Assembly (NCBI RefSeq): GCF_011927695.1
Contig: NZ_JAATJE010000001.1
Location: forward strand, 806,001-870,000
Direction: 5' to 3'
DNA: 64,000 bases
DNA from: Sphingomonas jejuensis
Lineage (GTDB): Bacteria > Pseudomonadota > Alphaproteobacteria > Sphingomonadales > Sphingomonadaceae
This document shows, in pieces, positions 42,680 to 50,088 of the stretch (its first letter is position 1; each line of letters opens with the position of its first letter). Under the pieces are notes generated by a model. That model was not told the origin of the DNA. It was given only the letters and a program-made list of their open reading frames with translations, and searched no databases. The position numbers were made by a program, and so were the translations under genes.

Positions 42680-43705
42680 ATGGCCGACGCCGCGCCCAGG
42701 ATGATGCCGGAATGGCGCGGAACGACGCGCGCCGCCTTCGATGCGGAGGTCGTGGCGGCGGGTCGACCCGCCGTTCTGCGCGGCATCGTGTCCGACTGGC
42801 CGGCGGTCGCAGCGGCGCGCCGGTCGCCGCAGGCGCTTGCCGACTATCTGCTTCGCTTCGACCGCGGCGATCCCGTGGTCGCGGCGGTCGGCCCGCCCGA
42901 CATCGCCGGTCGCTTCTTCTACAACGACAGCCTCGACGGCTTCAATTTTCGTCGGCAGCCCGCGCGGCTGAAGGACGTGCTCGGCTTCCTTGTTGCGCGG
43001 GACGGGCAGGAAGGTGCGCCGGCGCTTGCCGTGCAGTCGGTGCCGGCGCGCGCCCACCTCGCCGGCTTTGCCGAGGACAACCCGATGCCGCTCCTGCCGC
43101 CATCGGCGGAGCCGCGGCTGTGGATCGGCAATCGCGTGACCGTCGCGGCCCATTATGATCCCAGCGAGAACATCGCCTGCGTGGTGGCGGGCACGCGCCG
43201 CTTCACGCTGTTTCCGCCCGACCAGATCGGCAACCTCTACATGGGCCCGATGGAGCGGACGCCGGCCGGCACCACGATCAGCCTGGTCGATTTCGATGCA
43301 CCCGACCTCCAGCGCTTCCCGCGTTTTGCAGAGGCAATGGAGCATGCGCTTGTCGCCGACCTCGAACCCGGCGATGCCATCTACATCCCCTACATGTGGT
43401 GGCACCACGTGCGCTCGCTCCAAAGCGTCAACATGCTGGTCAACTATTGGTGGACCCCGCCGGCACCGGCCGGCGCCCATCCGCTCGATGCGCTGCTCCA
43501 CGCCATGCTCGCCATCCGCGCGCTGCCGGAGCGTCACCGCCAGGCGTGGCGTGCGCACTTCGACCATTATGTGTTCGGCGCGGGTCCGGCGGCGGGCGAC
43601 CATCTGCCGGACGCCGTTCGCGGCGTGCTCGGCCCGCTCGACGCGCAGAAGGCAGAGCAGCTGGCGCAGCTGATCATGAAGGGGCTCCGCGGCCAGCAGG
43701 ACTGA
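42680..43705 (+). CDS. Cupin-like (cupin_8/JmjC) domain protein
   Basis: A 341-aa protein of the cupin_8 family, related to JmjC and factor-inhibiting-HIF 2-oxoglutarate/Fe(II) oxygenases. VTVAAHYDPSENIACVVAGT supplies the H-x-D/E pair, GDAIYIPYMWWHHVRSL the distal histidine, and FYNDSLDGFNF a family block. A GTG at 42656 would lengthen it by 8 residues; I prefer the ATG at 42680. Homologues include hydroxylases of proteins and uncharacterised bacterial enzymes, and the target is unknown. It may share a transcript with the ZIP transporter, which would fit an Fe enzyme next to a metal importer. Confidence 0.82.
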   Translation: MADAAPRMMPEWRGTTRAAFDAEVVAAGRPAVLRGIVSDWPAVAAARRSPQALADYLLRFDRGDPVVAAVGPPDIAGRFFYNDSLDGFNFRRQPARLKDVLGFLVARDGQEGAPALAVQSVPARAHLAGFAEDNPMPLLPPSAEPRLWIGNRVTVAAHYDPSENIACVVAGTRRFTLFPPDQIGNLYMGPMERTPAGTTISLVDFDAPDLQRFPRFAEAMEHALVADLEPGDAIYIPYMWWHHVRSLQSVNMLVNYWWTPPAPAGAHPLDALLHAMLAIRALPERHRQAWRAHFDHYVFGAGPAAGDHLPDAVRGVLGPLDAQKAEQLAQLIMKGLRGQQD

Positions 43706-43720
43706 GGCCCGAGATGTGCG

Positions 43721-43796
43721 TGGTGCCGAGTGTCGGACTCGAACCGACGACCTACCGCTTACAAGGCGGTTGCTCTACCAGCTGAGCTAACCCGGC
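43721..43796 (-). tRNA. tRNA-Thr (UGU anticodon)
   Basis: A 76-nt cloverleaf on the minus strand. The acceptor GCCGGGT pairs with ACTCGGC (one G-T). The D-arm has GCTCAGCTGGTAGAGC, the anticodon arm is ACCGC-CTTGTAA-GCGGT with anticodon TGT (threonine, reading ACA), and the T-arm has GGTTCGAGTCC. The 3' CCA is encoded. No integrase or repeat flanks it, so it is not marked as an integration site. Confidence 0.95.
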
Positions 43797-43814
43797 GCGT
43801 GGCCGTGACTATGC

Positions 43815-44816
43815 CTAGGGAACGCCGAAGGTCCAGCCCTCCGTTGCCGCAATCGCGGGTGTCAGCGCGGCCGGATGCCACAGCCGGTCATCGGCATGGA
43901 CGCGACGCAACCATGCGGCGGTGATCAGCGCGTCCGTCCAGTGATCGTCGTAGCGGGTGAGCGGCGCGTGCGGCGCGCTGCCGAGAGCGGCAAGCGCGCG
44001 GTCGAGCGTGGCGGGATCGCGCACCTTGCTGCGTCCGCGCGGAAGTCCGGCGGCCAAGGCGGCGATGCTCGTGTAGATCTCGACCAGCGTCAGGCCGCTG
44101 GGTGCCAGCGCGTCGAACGGCCAGATCGTCACCCGCCCGTCCAGCCGGCACAAGGCTCGCATGCCGGTGAGGCTGGACTTGCCGACCTGCGCTGCGCCGA
44201 CCAGGTTGAAGTTCGACACGGGATTGGCCAGCCGCTGCCGCCGGCTTTCCTCCTCCGTCAGCCGGAAGCGTCCGGCGCCCGGAGGGAACAGGTCGCCGGC
44301 GCGTCTGCCCGGACGGCGGAAGTGGCGGCTGGCATCCGCATGGTCGACGAGCCCGTCCGCGCCGAGGTGGGGATCGTCCCGGCACAGGCGATCGACCATC
44401 TGCCAGAGCGAGCGGGCGTCCGCCGGGGAGGCGGGCCAGCAGGGGAAAAATGCGCCGCGATCGGCAAAGGCGAGCGACATGCCCAGGTCGAGGCCGACGA
44501 GGAGATCGTCGCCGGGCAGCTGCGCCACGATCCAGTCGAGCACGTCCGTCCGCGACCATCGTCCGCGCGGCGGCTCCACCAGCAGCGGCGGCGCGTCGCC
44601 GACCTCGCAAAGCGCGACGGCGATGCCGGCCAAGCGGTCGCCGCGCGCGCCGGACCAGTCGATCGCGGCGAAGCGGCGGAACCGATCAGGGTCGATCGCC
44701 GGCCGCCTTTCGCTCCGCGACCGTGGCCCGGTCCCACCACGCCCGGCGGAGCAGCAGCGCCACGCGATCGTCCCGATCGGGCCCGTAGCGGACGAGCACC
44801 GCCGGCCAGCCGACAT
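43815..44816 (-). CDS. DUF429 family protein, start uncertain
   Basis: The conserved region begins at RRFAAIDWSGARGDRLAG (near 44680) and includes LLVGLDLGMSLAFADRGAF, LWQMVDRLCRDDP and the closing TRYDDHWTDALITAAWLRR, a DUF429 pattern with an RNase-H-like fold (acidic residues D in AIDWSG and DLG). No ATG, GTG or TTG exists near that point in frame. The only canonical start is the ATG at 44816, which overlaps the MmcQ gene by 131 nt and adds unconserved Ser/Arg-rich residues, so the true start may be later and non-canonical. The gene ends 18 nt from the tRNA-Thr. Function unknown. Confidence 0.75.
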   Translation of the reverse strand: MSAGRRCSSATGPIGTIAWRCCSAGRGGTGPRSRSERRPAIDPDRFRRFAAIDWSGARGDRLAGIAVALCEVGDAPPLLVEPPRGRWSRTDVLDWIVAQLPGDDLLVGLDLGMSLAFADRGAFFPCWPASPADARSLWQMVDRLCRDDPHLGADGLVDHADASRHFRRPGRRAGDLFPPGAGRFRLTEEESRRQRLANPVSNFNLVGAAQVGKSSLTGMRALCRLDGRVTIWPFDALAPSGLTLVEIYTSIAALAAGLPRGRSKVRDPATLDRALAALGSAPHAPLTRYDDHWTDALITAAWLRRVHADDRLWHPAALTPAIAATEGWTFGVP

Positions 44817-45030
44817 AATGATCGGTCTGCCAGAAGCGCTCGGGATCGGTGTCCAGGAGGATCTGCTTCTCCTCCGCGTCCACGTGCAGGACGAAGCTGC
44901 CCTGGTCGGGCGCGGTGGTTCCTGCGATCACGCGTCCACGCTTCTTCAGTGCCGGCCGGCCATAGCTGGTGCCGTGTTCGACGCCCGGCAGCGCCAGCCC
45001 GGCAGCCACGACGGCGTCCCAGTCCTTCAT
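44686..45030 (-). CDS. MmcQ/YjbR family protein (second copy)
   Basis: A 114-aa protein of the MmcQ/YjbR family starting MKDWDAVVAAGLALPGVEHG, with the family blocks SYGRPALKKRGRVIAG, VLHVDAEEKQILLDTDPERF and HYVGWPAVLVRYG. It is only distantly similar to the copy at 4780-5154. The start overlaps the serine hydrolase stop by 4 nt and the end overlaps the DUF429 gene, so hydrolase-MmcQ-DUF429 look like one coupled unit. Role unknown. Confidence 0.8.
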   Translation of the reverse strand: MKDWDAVVAAGLALPGVEHGTSYGRPALKKRGRVIAGTTAPDQGSFVLHVDAEEKQILLDTDPERFWQTDHYVGWPAVLVRYGPDRDDRVALLLRRAWWDRATVAERKAAGDRP

Positions 45031-46370
45031 TCCAGCGCCTGCAGGACGTCTGCGGTCAGGCGCGCGATGTCGAACCCGGCGCCGGACGGATCCTCGCCCC
45101 GGCGCACGACCACCAGCCGGGCCGAGGGCACCACCATGATGAACTGACCGCGATTGCCCTGCGCGGCATAACTGCCGGCCGGCAACCCCTGTGCCGGGCC
45201 AAACAGCCACAGGGTGGCGCCGTAGCCCGGTCCATCGGCCGGCTGGGGCCCGGCGGGCGCGGTCATCCACCGCATCCAGCCTTCCGGAAGCAGCCGGCGG
45301 CCATCGACCACGCCGTCGTCGAGCCAGAACTGACCGAGCCGGGCGAGATCACGCGCCGTTGCCCACACCTGGCTCGACAGCACATAATTGCCGCGCCAGT
45401 CCTTCTCCGCGAACGTGCCGTTGAGGCCGAGCGGATCCAGCAGGAGCGTGCGGGCGAAATCGTCATCGCCCGCGCGGCTGCGCAGCCCGCGGATCGCCAG
45501 CAGGATATCGTTGTTGGCGTAGCGAAAGCGCGTGCCCGCCGGCACCTCGATCGGCCAGGCGACCGTTTCTTCCGTGACGGCGGTGCCGCCGAAGTAGATC
45601 GCGTCCGTGCGGCTTCCGCCGGTGTCGCTGTGCAGCCCGCTCGCCATCCGGAAAAGCTGCTCGGTCGTGATCGCCGCGCGCGGGTCGCCGGGCGCCTGCC
45701 ATTCGGGCACGGGGGCCGGGGCAGCCGGGTCGATCAGCCCGCGCGCCACCGCCGTGCCAGCCACCGTGCCGGCGATGCTCTTGGCGACCGACCAGGTGCG
45801 GGTCGGCGTGGCCGGACCATAGCCGTCGGCATAGCGTTCCGCGATCATCCGGCCATCGCGCATGACCAGCAGCGCGACCGTGTTGGTCCGATCGCCAAAG
45901 CCGGCGGCAAAGGCGCGATCGAAGAGGCCGCGCAGCGCGCCGCGTGCTTCTGGCACGACGGGCGGGCGCCCGGCGGGGCGCGTGCGCGCGGCGGCGGTGG
46001 ACGGCGGCCGAAGCGCCGGATCGGTGCCGATCGGGAGGTTGGTACAGCCGTCGGCACCTTGCGCGATCGCGACGCGAGGCGGCAGACGGTCGTCGAAGGG
46101 CACGGTCACCCGGTCCGCGCCGACGGTGGCGGTCAGCGTCGGAAGCAGCGCATCATATTCGGGATAGGTGCCGACCAGCTCGTTGCGCTCGACACTCTCC
46201 ACGGTGCGCTCGGCACCATTCGCGCGGGCGTTGAAGATGGCCGAGCAGAGCATCGCGGCCTTGTAGCCGGCAGCGATCGCGCGGTCGTACGGCGTGGGGA
46301 CCGGCTGCAGCTGCGCCGCGACGGGGGCGGCGAGCAGCGCGGCGGCGGCAGCCACGAGCGTGATTCGCAA
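45027..46370 (-). CDS. Class C beta-lactamase-type serine hydrolase (exported)
   Basis: A 447-aa protein. I chose TTG at 46370 because it gives a good signal peptide (RITLVAAAAALLAAPVAAQ); the ATG at 46484 would put 38 non-signal residues in front. The catalytic SVAK (194-197) and YAN (about 284-286) of the penicillin-binding/beta-lactamase fold are present. The KTG-like third motif is probably QGNRG near the end. The long extra N-terminal region (about 150 residues) is unlike AmpC, so I infer an esterase or D-aminopeptidase rather than a resistance enzyme. A perfect 10-bp inverted repeat lies just upstream. Confidence 0.85.
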   Translation of the reverse strand: MRITLVAAAAALLAAPVAAQLQPVPTPYDRAIAAGYKAAMLCSAIFNARANGAERTVESVERNELVGTYPEYDALLPTLTATVGADRVTVPFDDRLPPRVAIAQGADGCTNLPIGTDPALRPPSTAAARTRPAGRPPVVPEARGALRGLFDRAFAAGFGDRTNTVALLVMRDGRMIAERYADGYGPATPTRTWSVAKSIAGTVAGTAVARGLIDPAAPAPVPEWQAPGDPRAAITTEQLFRMASGLHSDTGGSRTDAIYFGGTAVTEETVAWPIEVPAGTRFRYANNDILLAIRGLRSRAGDDDFARTLLLDPLGLNGTFAEKDWRGNYVLSSQVWATARDLARLGQFWLDDGVVDGRRLLPEGWMRWMTAPAGPQPADGPGYGATLWLFGPAQGLPAGSYAAQGNRGQFIMVVPSARLVVVRRGEDPSGAGFDIARLTADVLQALE

Positions 46371-46384
46371 AGATCGCGCGCGTG

Positions 46385-46422
46385 GAAGTTGACGAAATTG
46401 ACGACACGTCGGCGTCAACTTC
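46385..46422. repeat. Perfect inverted repeat before the serine hydrolase
   Basis: GAAGTTGACG (46385-46394) and CGTCAACTTC (46413-46422) are perfect inverted copies with an 18-bp spacer, 15 bp before the proposed hydrolase start. There is no T-run, so it looks more like an operator or a 5'-leader hairpin than a terminator. Confidence 0.5.
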
Positions 46423-46534
46423 GACCCCACCGACGCCTCCGGATGGCGTCGGAGGAGGCTGCGCGCGGTCGTGGCACTGCTCATCGCGCCAGTGGAGCAG
46501 AGCTTTTCCTACAATGGAAGCGGCTTGCGCGTGC

Positions 46535-47857
46535 CTAACCAGCGGGCCGCTGCGTGCGCCGCTCGTCCCACCATGCCATTCTTTCCGCCACGCGCTGTTC
46601 GAACCCGCGGTGGGTCGGTTCGTAGAAGACCGCCGGCGTCATCTCCTCCGGCCAGTAATCCTGACCCGAGAAGGCATCCGGCGTGTCATGGTCGTAGGCA
46701 TAGTCGCCGCCATAGCCGAGCTGCTTCATCAGCTTCGTTGGCTTGTTGAGGATGGTCTTGGGCGGCATCAGCGATCCCGTCTCGCGCGCCGCCTTGAACG
46801 ACGCCTTCTGCGCCTTGTAGGCCGCGTTGGATTTGGGGGCGGTGGCGAGGTAGAGGCAGGCCTGCACGATCGCGAGTTCGCCCTCCGGCGAGCCGAGGAA
46901 GTCATAGGCGTCCTTGGCGGCCAGGCACTGCACCAGCGCCTGCGGGTCGGCCAGGCCGACATCCTCGCTGGCGAAGCGCACGAGCCGGCGCAGCACGTAG
47001 AGCGGCTCCTCACCCGCGGTCAGCATCCGCGCCAGATAATAGAGCGCGGCCTGCGGGTCGGATCCGCGCAGGCTTTTGTGGAGCGCGGAGATGAGGTTGT
47101 AGTGCCCGTCGCGATCCTTGTCGTAGACCGCCACGCGCCGCTGCAGGAATGCGGACAAGCCGGCCGGGTCGAGCGGCGCATCGACCGCGACCGAGAACAG
47201 CGTTTCCGCCTGGTTGAGCAGGAAGCGGCCATCGCCATCGGCGCTGGCGACGAGCGCGGCGCGGGCATCGGGCAGGAGGGGCAGGGGGCGACCCTCGATC
47301 GTTTCTGCACGATCGAGCAGCTTGCCCAGCGCATCGGCATCCAGCCGGTGGAGGATCAGCACCTGTGCGCGGCTGAGAAGCGCGGCGTTGATCTCGAACG
47401 ACGGGTTTTCGGTGGTGGCGCCGACCAGCGTGACGGTGCCGTCCTCCACGAAGGGCAGGAAACCGTCCTGCTGCGCGCGGTTGAAGCGGTGGATCTCGTC
47501 CACGAACAGGAGCGTCCGTCGACCCGCCCGCGCCTCCGCCCGCGCGCCGGCGAACAGCTTCTTCAGGTCCGCCACGCCGGAGAAGACGGCGGAGATCGCC
47601 TCGAACCGCAGCCCGACGGCGTCGGCGAGCAGGCGCGCGATGCTGGTCTTGCCGGTGCCGGGCGGGCCCCACAGGATCAGCGACGATAGCTTCCCCGCCG
47701 CCACCATCCGGCCGATCGCGCCGTCCGGGCCGGTCAGATGCTCCTGCCCGATGACATCGGCGAGGCTGGCGGGGCGAAGGCGATCGGCAAGCGGCGCGTG
47801 GACATCGGCAGCCGGGGCAGATTGCGGAAGATCCTGATCGGCGAAGAGGTCGGCCAT
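46535..47857 (-). CDS. rarA: Replication-associated recombination protein A (RarA/MgsA)
   Basis: AAA+ ATPase related to clamp-loader subunits that acts at stalled forks. The 440-aa product starts at the ATG at 47857 (MADLFADQDLP), whose QDLP-type N-terminus may bind the sliding clamp or SSB. Walker A is GPPGTGKT (64-71), Walker B LLFVDEIHRF, and sensor 1 LVGATTENPSFE. The C-terminal domain has RFASEDVGLADPQAL and the tetramerisation region. It is divergent from padR with 131 bp between them. No LexA box was seen. Confidence 0.96.
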   Translation of the reverse strand: MADLFADQDLPQSAPAADVHAPLADRLRPASLADVIGQEHLTGPDGAIGRMVAAGKLSSLILWGPPGTGKTSIARLLADAVGLRFEAISAVFSGVADLKKLFAGARAEARAGRRTLLFVDEIHRFNRAQQDGFLPFVEDGTVTLVGATTENPSFEINAALLSRAQVLILHRLDADALGKLLDRAETIEGRPLPLLPDARAALVASADGDGRFLLNQAETLFSVAVDAPLDPAGLSAFLQRRVAVYDKDRDGHYNLISALHKSLRGSDPQAALYYLARMLTAGEEPLYVLRRLVRFASEDVGLADPQALVQCLAAKDAYDFLGSPEGELAIVQACLYLATAPKSNAAYKAQKASFKAARETGSLMPPKTILNKPTKLMKQLGYGGDYAYDHDTPDAFSGQDYWPEEMTPAVFYEPTHRGFEQRVAERMAWWDERRTQRPAG

Positions 47858-47921
47858 CTGCGTCCATGTAGGCGTTCCCACACGCAGTCGAAAGATAAAG
47901 CTCCGGACCAGCGCGTCGTCG

Positions 47922-47962
47922 AAGATATATCTTGAAACAGCGCCCCTAACGATATATCTTCG
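47922..47962 (+). promoter_or_regulatory. Twin GATATATCTT operator-like repeats before padR
   Basis: AAGATATATCTT at 47922-47933 is a perfect palindrome, and GATATATCTT recurs at 47951-47960 (CGATATATCTTCG), 27 bp apart start to start. This AT-rich pair stands out in GC-rich DNA and lies 27 bp before the PadR start, so it is most likely an autoregulatory PadR operator overlapping the promoter. Confidence 0.6.
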
Positions 47963-47988
47963 GTGCATCCTGGCTGAAGGAGTGTGGC

Positions 47989-48570
47989 ATGTTCGGGTTT
48001 CATCATGGATCGCATGGGCGCGGGTGCGGGCCGCGCGGCGGGCGCTTTCAGGGCGGGCCGTTCCAGTTCGAATGGAGCGTCGACGGTGCGGGCCGCGGGA
48101 TGCGTGGTGGACGCCGCCGGATGTTCGACGGGTCCGAGCTTCGCCTCGTCCTTATCGCGCTGATCGGGCAGCAGCCGCGCTATGGCTATGACCTCATCCG
48201 GGAGATCGAGGCGCTGACCGGCGGCGGCTATGCGCCGAGCCCCGGCGTGATCTACCCGACGCTGACTCTCCTGTCCGACATGTACCTGATCGCGGAGGCG
48301 GAGTCTGAAGGCAGCAAGAAGCTGTTCGCGCTGACGCCGGACGGCGAGGCCTATCTCGCCAAGCGGAGAGAGGAAGCCGATGCGCTGCTCGCGCGGCTGC
48401 GGGACATGGGGGCGGAACGGACGCGCGGCGACCGGGCGCCCGTGCGCCGCGCCGTGGGCAACCTGAAGGCGGTGTTGCAGCATCGCCTGGCGGACGAGGA
48501 TGATGCGGAGGTTTCGCACCGGATCGCCGCGATGATCGACGAGCTCGCGCAGAAGATCGAGCGGCTGTGA
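47989..48570 (+). CDS. PadR family transcriptional regulator
   Basis: A 193-aa repressor-type protein. An unusual N-terminal extension (about 45 residues, MFGFHHGSHGRGCGPRGGRF..., rich in Gly, Arg and His) precedes the winged helix. The PadR domain is LRLVLIALIGQQPRYGYDLI, then GGGYAPSPGVIYPTLTLL and a helical dimerisation arm (EAYLAKRREEADALLARL). The ribosome site is GAAGGAG. The stop overlaps the DUF2218 ATG by 1 nt, so that protein is the probable co-regulated partner. Twin GATATATCTT repeats upstream suggest autoregulation. Confidence 0.9.
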   Translation: MFGFHHGSHGRGCGPRGGRFQGGPFQFEWSVDGAGRGMRGGRRRMFDGSELRLVLIALIGQQPRYGYDLIREIEALTGGGYAPSPGVIYPTLTLLSDMYLIAEAESEGSKKLFALTPDGEAYLAKRREEADALLARLRDMGAERTRGDRAPVRRAVGNLKAVLQHRLADEDDAEVSHRIAAMIDELAQKIERL

Positions 48571-48857
48571 TGCGCAGCGTTGCCAGCGTGCCCACGGCGC
48601 ACGCCTCCCGCTATCTCCAGCAACTGTGCAAGCATTGGAGCCACAAGATGGACGTGGCGTTCGATGCCGAGGAGGGCCGCATCGACTTTCCGAACGGCAC
48701 CCGGATGCTGCTGACGGCGGCGGACGACGCGCTGACGGTGACCCTGGAGGTGCCCGACGGCGAGGACGCCGGCCGGATGCAGCAGGTGGTGGCCGATCAC
48801 CTCGACCGCTTTGCCTTTCGCGAGGCGCCGCTGCCGTTCGAGTGGCGGCCCGGCTGA
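48570..48857 (+). CDS. DUF2218 domain protein
   Basis: A 95-aa protein (ATG at 48570, or GTG at 48567) with the DUF2218 signature VPTAHASRYLQQLCKHWSHK followed by a beta-rich half with NGTRMLLTAADDALTV and a C-terminal RFAFREAPLPFEW. DUF2218 proteins often follow PadR-type regulators, and the small alpha/beta fold may bind a ligand or metal (C and H are conserved in QLCKHWSH). Its translation is coupled to padR. Function unknown. Confidence 0.85.
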   Translation: MRSVASVPTAHASRYLQQLCKHWSHKMDVAFDAEEGRIDFPNGTRMLLTAADDALTVTLEVPDGEDAGRMQQVVADHLDRFAFREAPLPFEWRPG

Positions 48858-48861
48858 GCGA

Positions 48862-50007
48862 TCAGCGGGGCGCGGCGAGCTCCAGATAGGCGTCGAGCAC
48901 GGCCTGGTTCGCCGTGTCCCACCGGTAGCGCTGCGCCTTCTGGTGGCCGGCCGCCCCCATCGCGCGGCGGAGTGCGGGATCCGCGACGATGTGCGCGATC
49001 GCGTCGGCATAGCCGTCGATGTCGGCGGGATCGACGAGGAAGCCCGTGACGCCGTCCTCCACCAGATCGACGGCGCCGGTCGCGCGGGCGGCGACGACCG
49101 GGACGCCGGACGCCATCGCCTCCGTCGTGACGTTGCCGAAAGTCTCCGAGATCGACGGGTTGAAGAACACGTCCATCGCGGCGACGGCACGGCCGAGATC
49201 GTTGCCGCTCTGGTGGCCCGCGAAGATCGTGTCGGGCGCGCGTTCGGCGAACCATCCCTGCGCGGGGCCCTTGCCGATGGCGAGCACCTTCAGCGGCACG
49301 GCGCGGGCGCGGAGCTGGTCCAAGACCTCGGCGAACACGTCCAGGCCCTTTTCCTTCACTAGCCGGCCGAGAAAGCCGACCGCGACGTCATCGTCCGCAA
49401 TGCCCATCGCGCGGCGCCATTCCAGGCTGCGGCGATCCGGCCGGAAGCGGTCATGGTCGATGCCGCGCGACCAGATCGACACGGGCGCGGTGACACCCCA
49501 GTCGCGCACCAGATCGACCATGCTGGGGCTGGGCACCATCACGCGGTCGAACTTGTTGTAGAAGCGCGTCATCAGGCTGGCGATCAGCGGCTCGATGAAG
49601 TCGGCGCCGTAATAGCGGAAATAGGTCTCGAACCGCGTGTGGAACGAGGCAAGCGCGGGGACGCCGTTCTTCTTCGCCCAGCGGACGGCCGCGTGGCCCA
49701 GGAACTCCGGCGCGGAGACATGGACGACGGTGGGCGCGAACGCCTCCAGATCCGCCTTCACCTGCGGGGTGAGGCCAAGCGCCACGCGATACTCCCCGCG
49801 GCCTCCGATCATCGGCACCGACGGCACCGAGACAAGATCGCCGGTCGGCGGAAATGCCGGCATGTCGACGGTGGGCGAATAAACGCGCAGCGTGACGCCG
49901 CGGTCGAGCAGGTGACGCGCGAGCAGGTTGAGCGACTGGTTCGCCCCGTCGCGCACATAGTTGTAGTTGCCGCTGAACAGCGCAATGCGAAGGTCTGAGG
50001 CGTCCAT
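48862..50007 (-). CDS. Family 4 glycosyltransferase (alpha-mannosyltransferase-like)
   Basis: A 381-aa GT-B glycosyltransferase. The N-terminal domain opens with LRIALFSGNYNYVRDGANQS (donor/acceptor glycine loop), then VVHVSAPEFLGHAAV and ALASFHTRFETYFRYYG. The C-terminal nucleotide-sugar site is FNPSISETFGNVTTEAMASG followed by PVVAARATGAVDLVEDG. This resembles GDP-mannose-dependent glycosyltransferases that build glycolipids (MgtA/PimB type). The terminator at 50045-50081 lies upstream, so this gene needs its own promoter in 50008-50044 or relies on read-through. Confidence 0.87.
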   Translation of the reverse strand: MDASDLRIALFSGNYNYVRDGANQSLNLLARHLLDRGVTLRVYSPTVDMPAFPPTGDLVSVPSVPMIGGRGEYRVALGLTPQVKADLEAFAPTVVHVSAPEFLGHAAVRWAKKNGVPALASFHTRFETYFRYYGADFIEPLIASLMTRFYNKFDRVMVPSPSMVDLVRDWGVTAPVSIWSRGIDHDRFRPDRRSLEWRRAMGIADDDVAVGFLGRLVKEKGLDVFAEVLDQLRARAVPLKVLAIGKGPAQGWFAERAPDTIFAGHQSGNDLGRAVAAMDVFFNPSISETFGNVTTEAMASGVPVVAARATGAVDLVEDGVTGFLVDPADIDGYADAIAHIVADPALRRAMGAAGHQKAQRYRWDTANQAVLDAYLELAAPR

Positions 50008-50044
50008 CCGGGCGGCGGGTAGCGGCGAAACGCGGCGGCATAAA

Positions 50045-50081
50045 GGCCCGCATCCTCATCCCCCTGTCGAGGATGCGGGCC
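50045..50081 (-). terminator. Rho-independent terminator of the second PEPxxWA-CTERM gene
   Basis: GGCCCGCATCCTC and GAGGATGCGGGCC form a perfect 13-bp stem with an 11-nt loop. On the minus strand it is followed by TTTATG. It lies 8 nt after the PEPxxWA-CTERM stop. Confidence 0.8.
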
Positions 50082-50088
50082 TCCCGGC

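Noticed and set aside
43721-43796. tRNA-Thr as an integration site of a mobile island.
   Set aside because: No integrase, no direct repeat of the tRNA 3' end and no change in base composition are visible on either side.
45027-46370. Serine hydrolase as an AmpC-type antibiotic-resistance gene.
   Set aside because: SVAK and YAN fit the fold, but the long extra N-terminal region and weak third motif differ from AmpC. No ampR-type regulator is adjacent.
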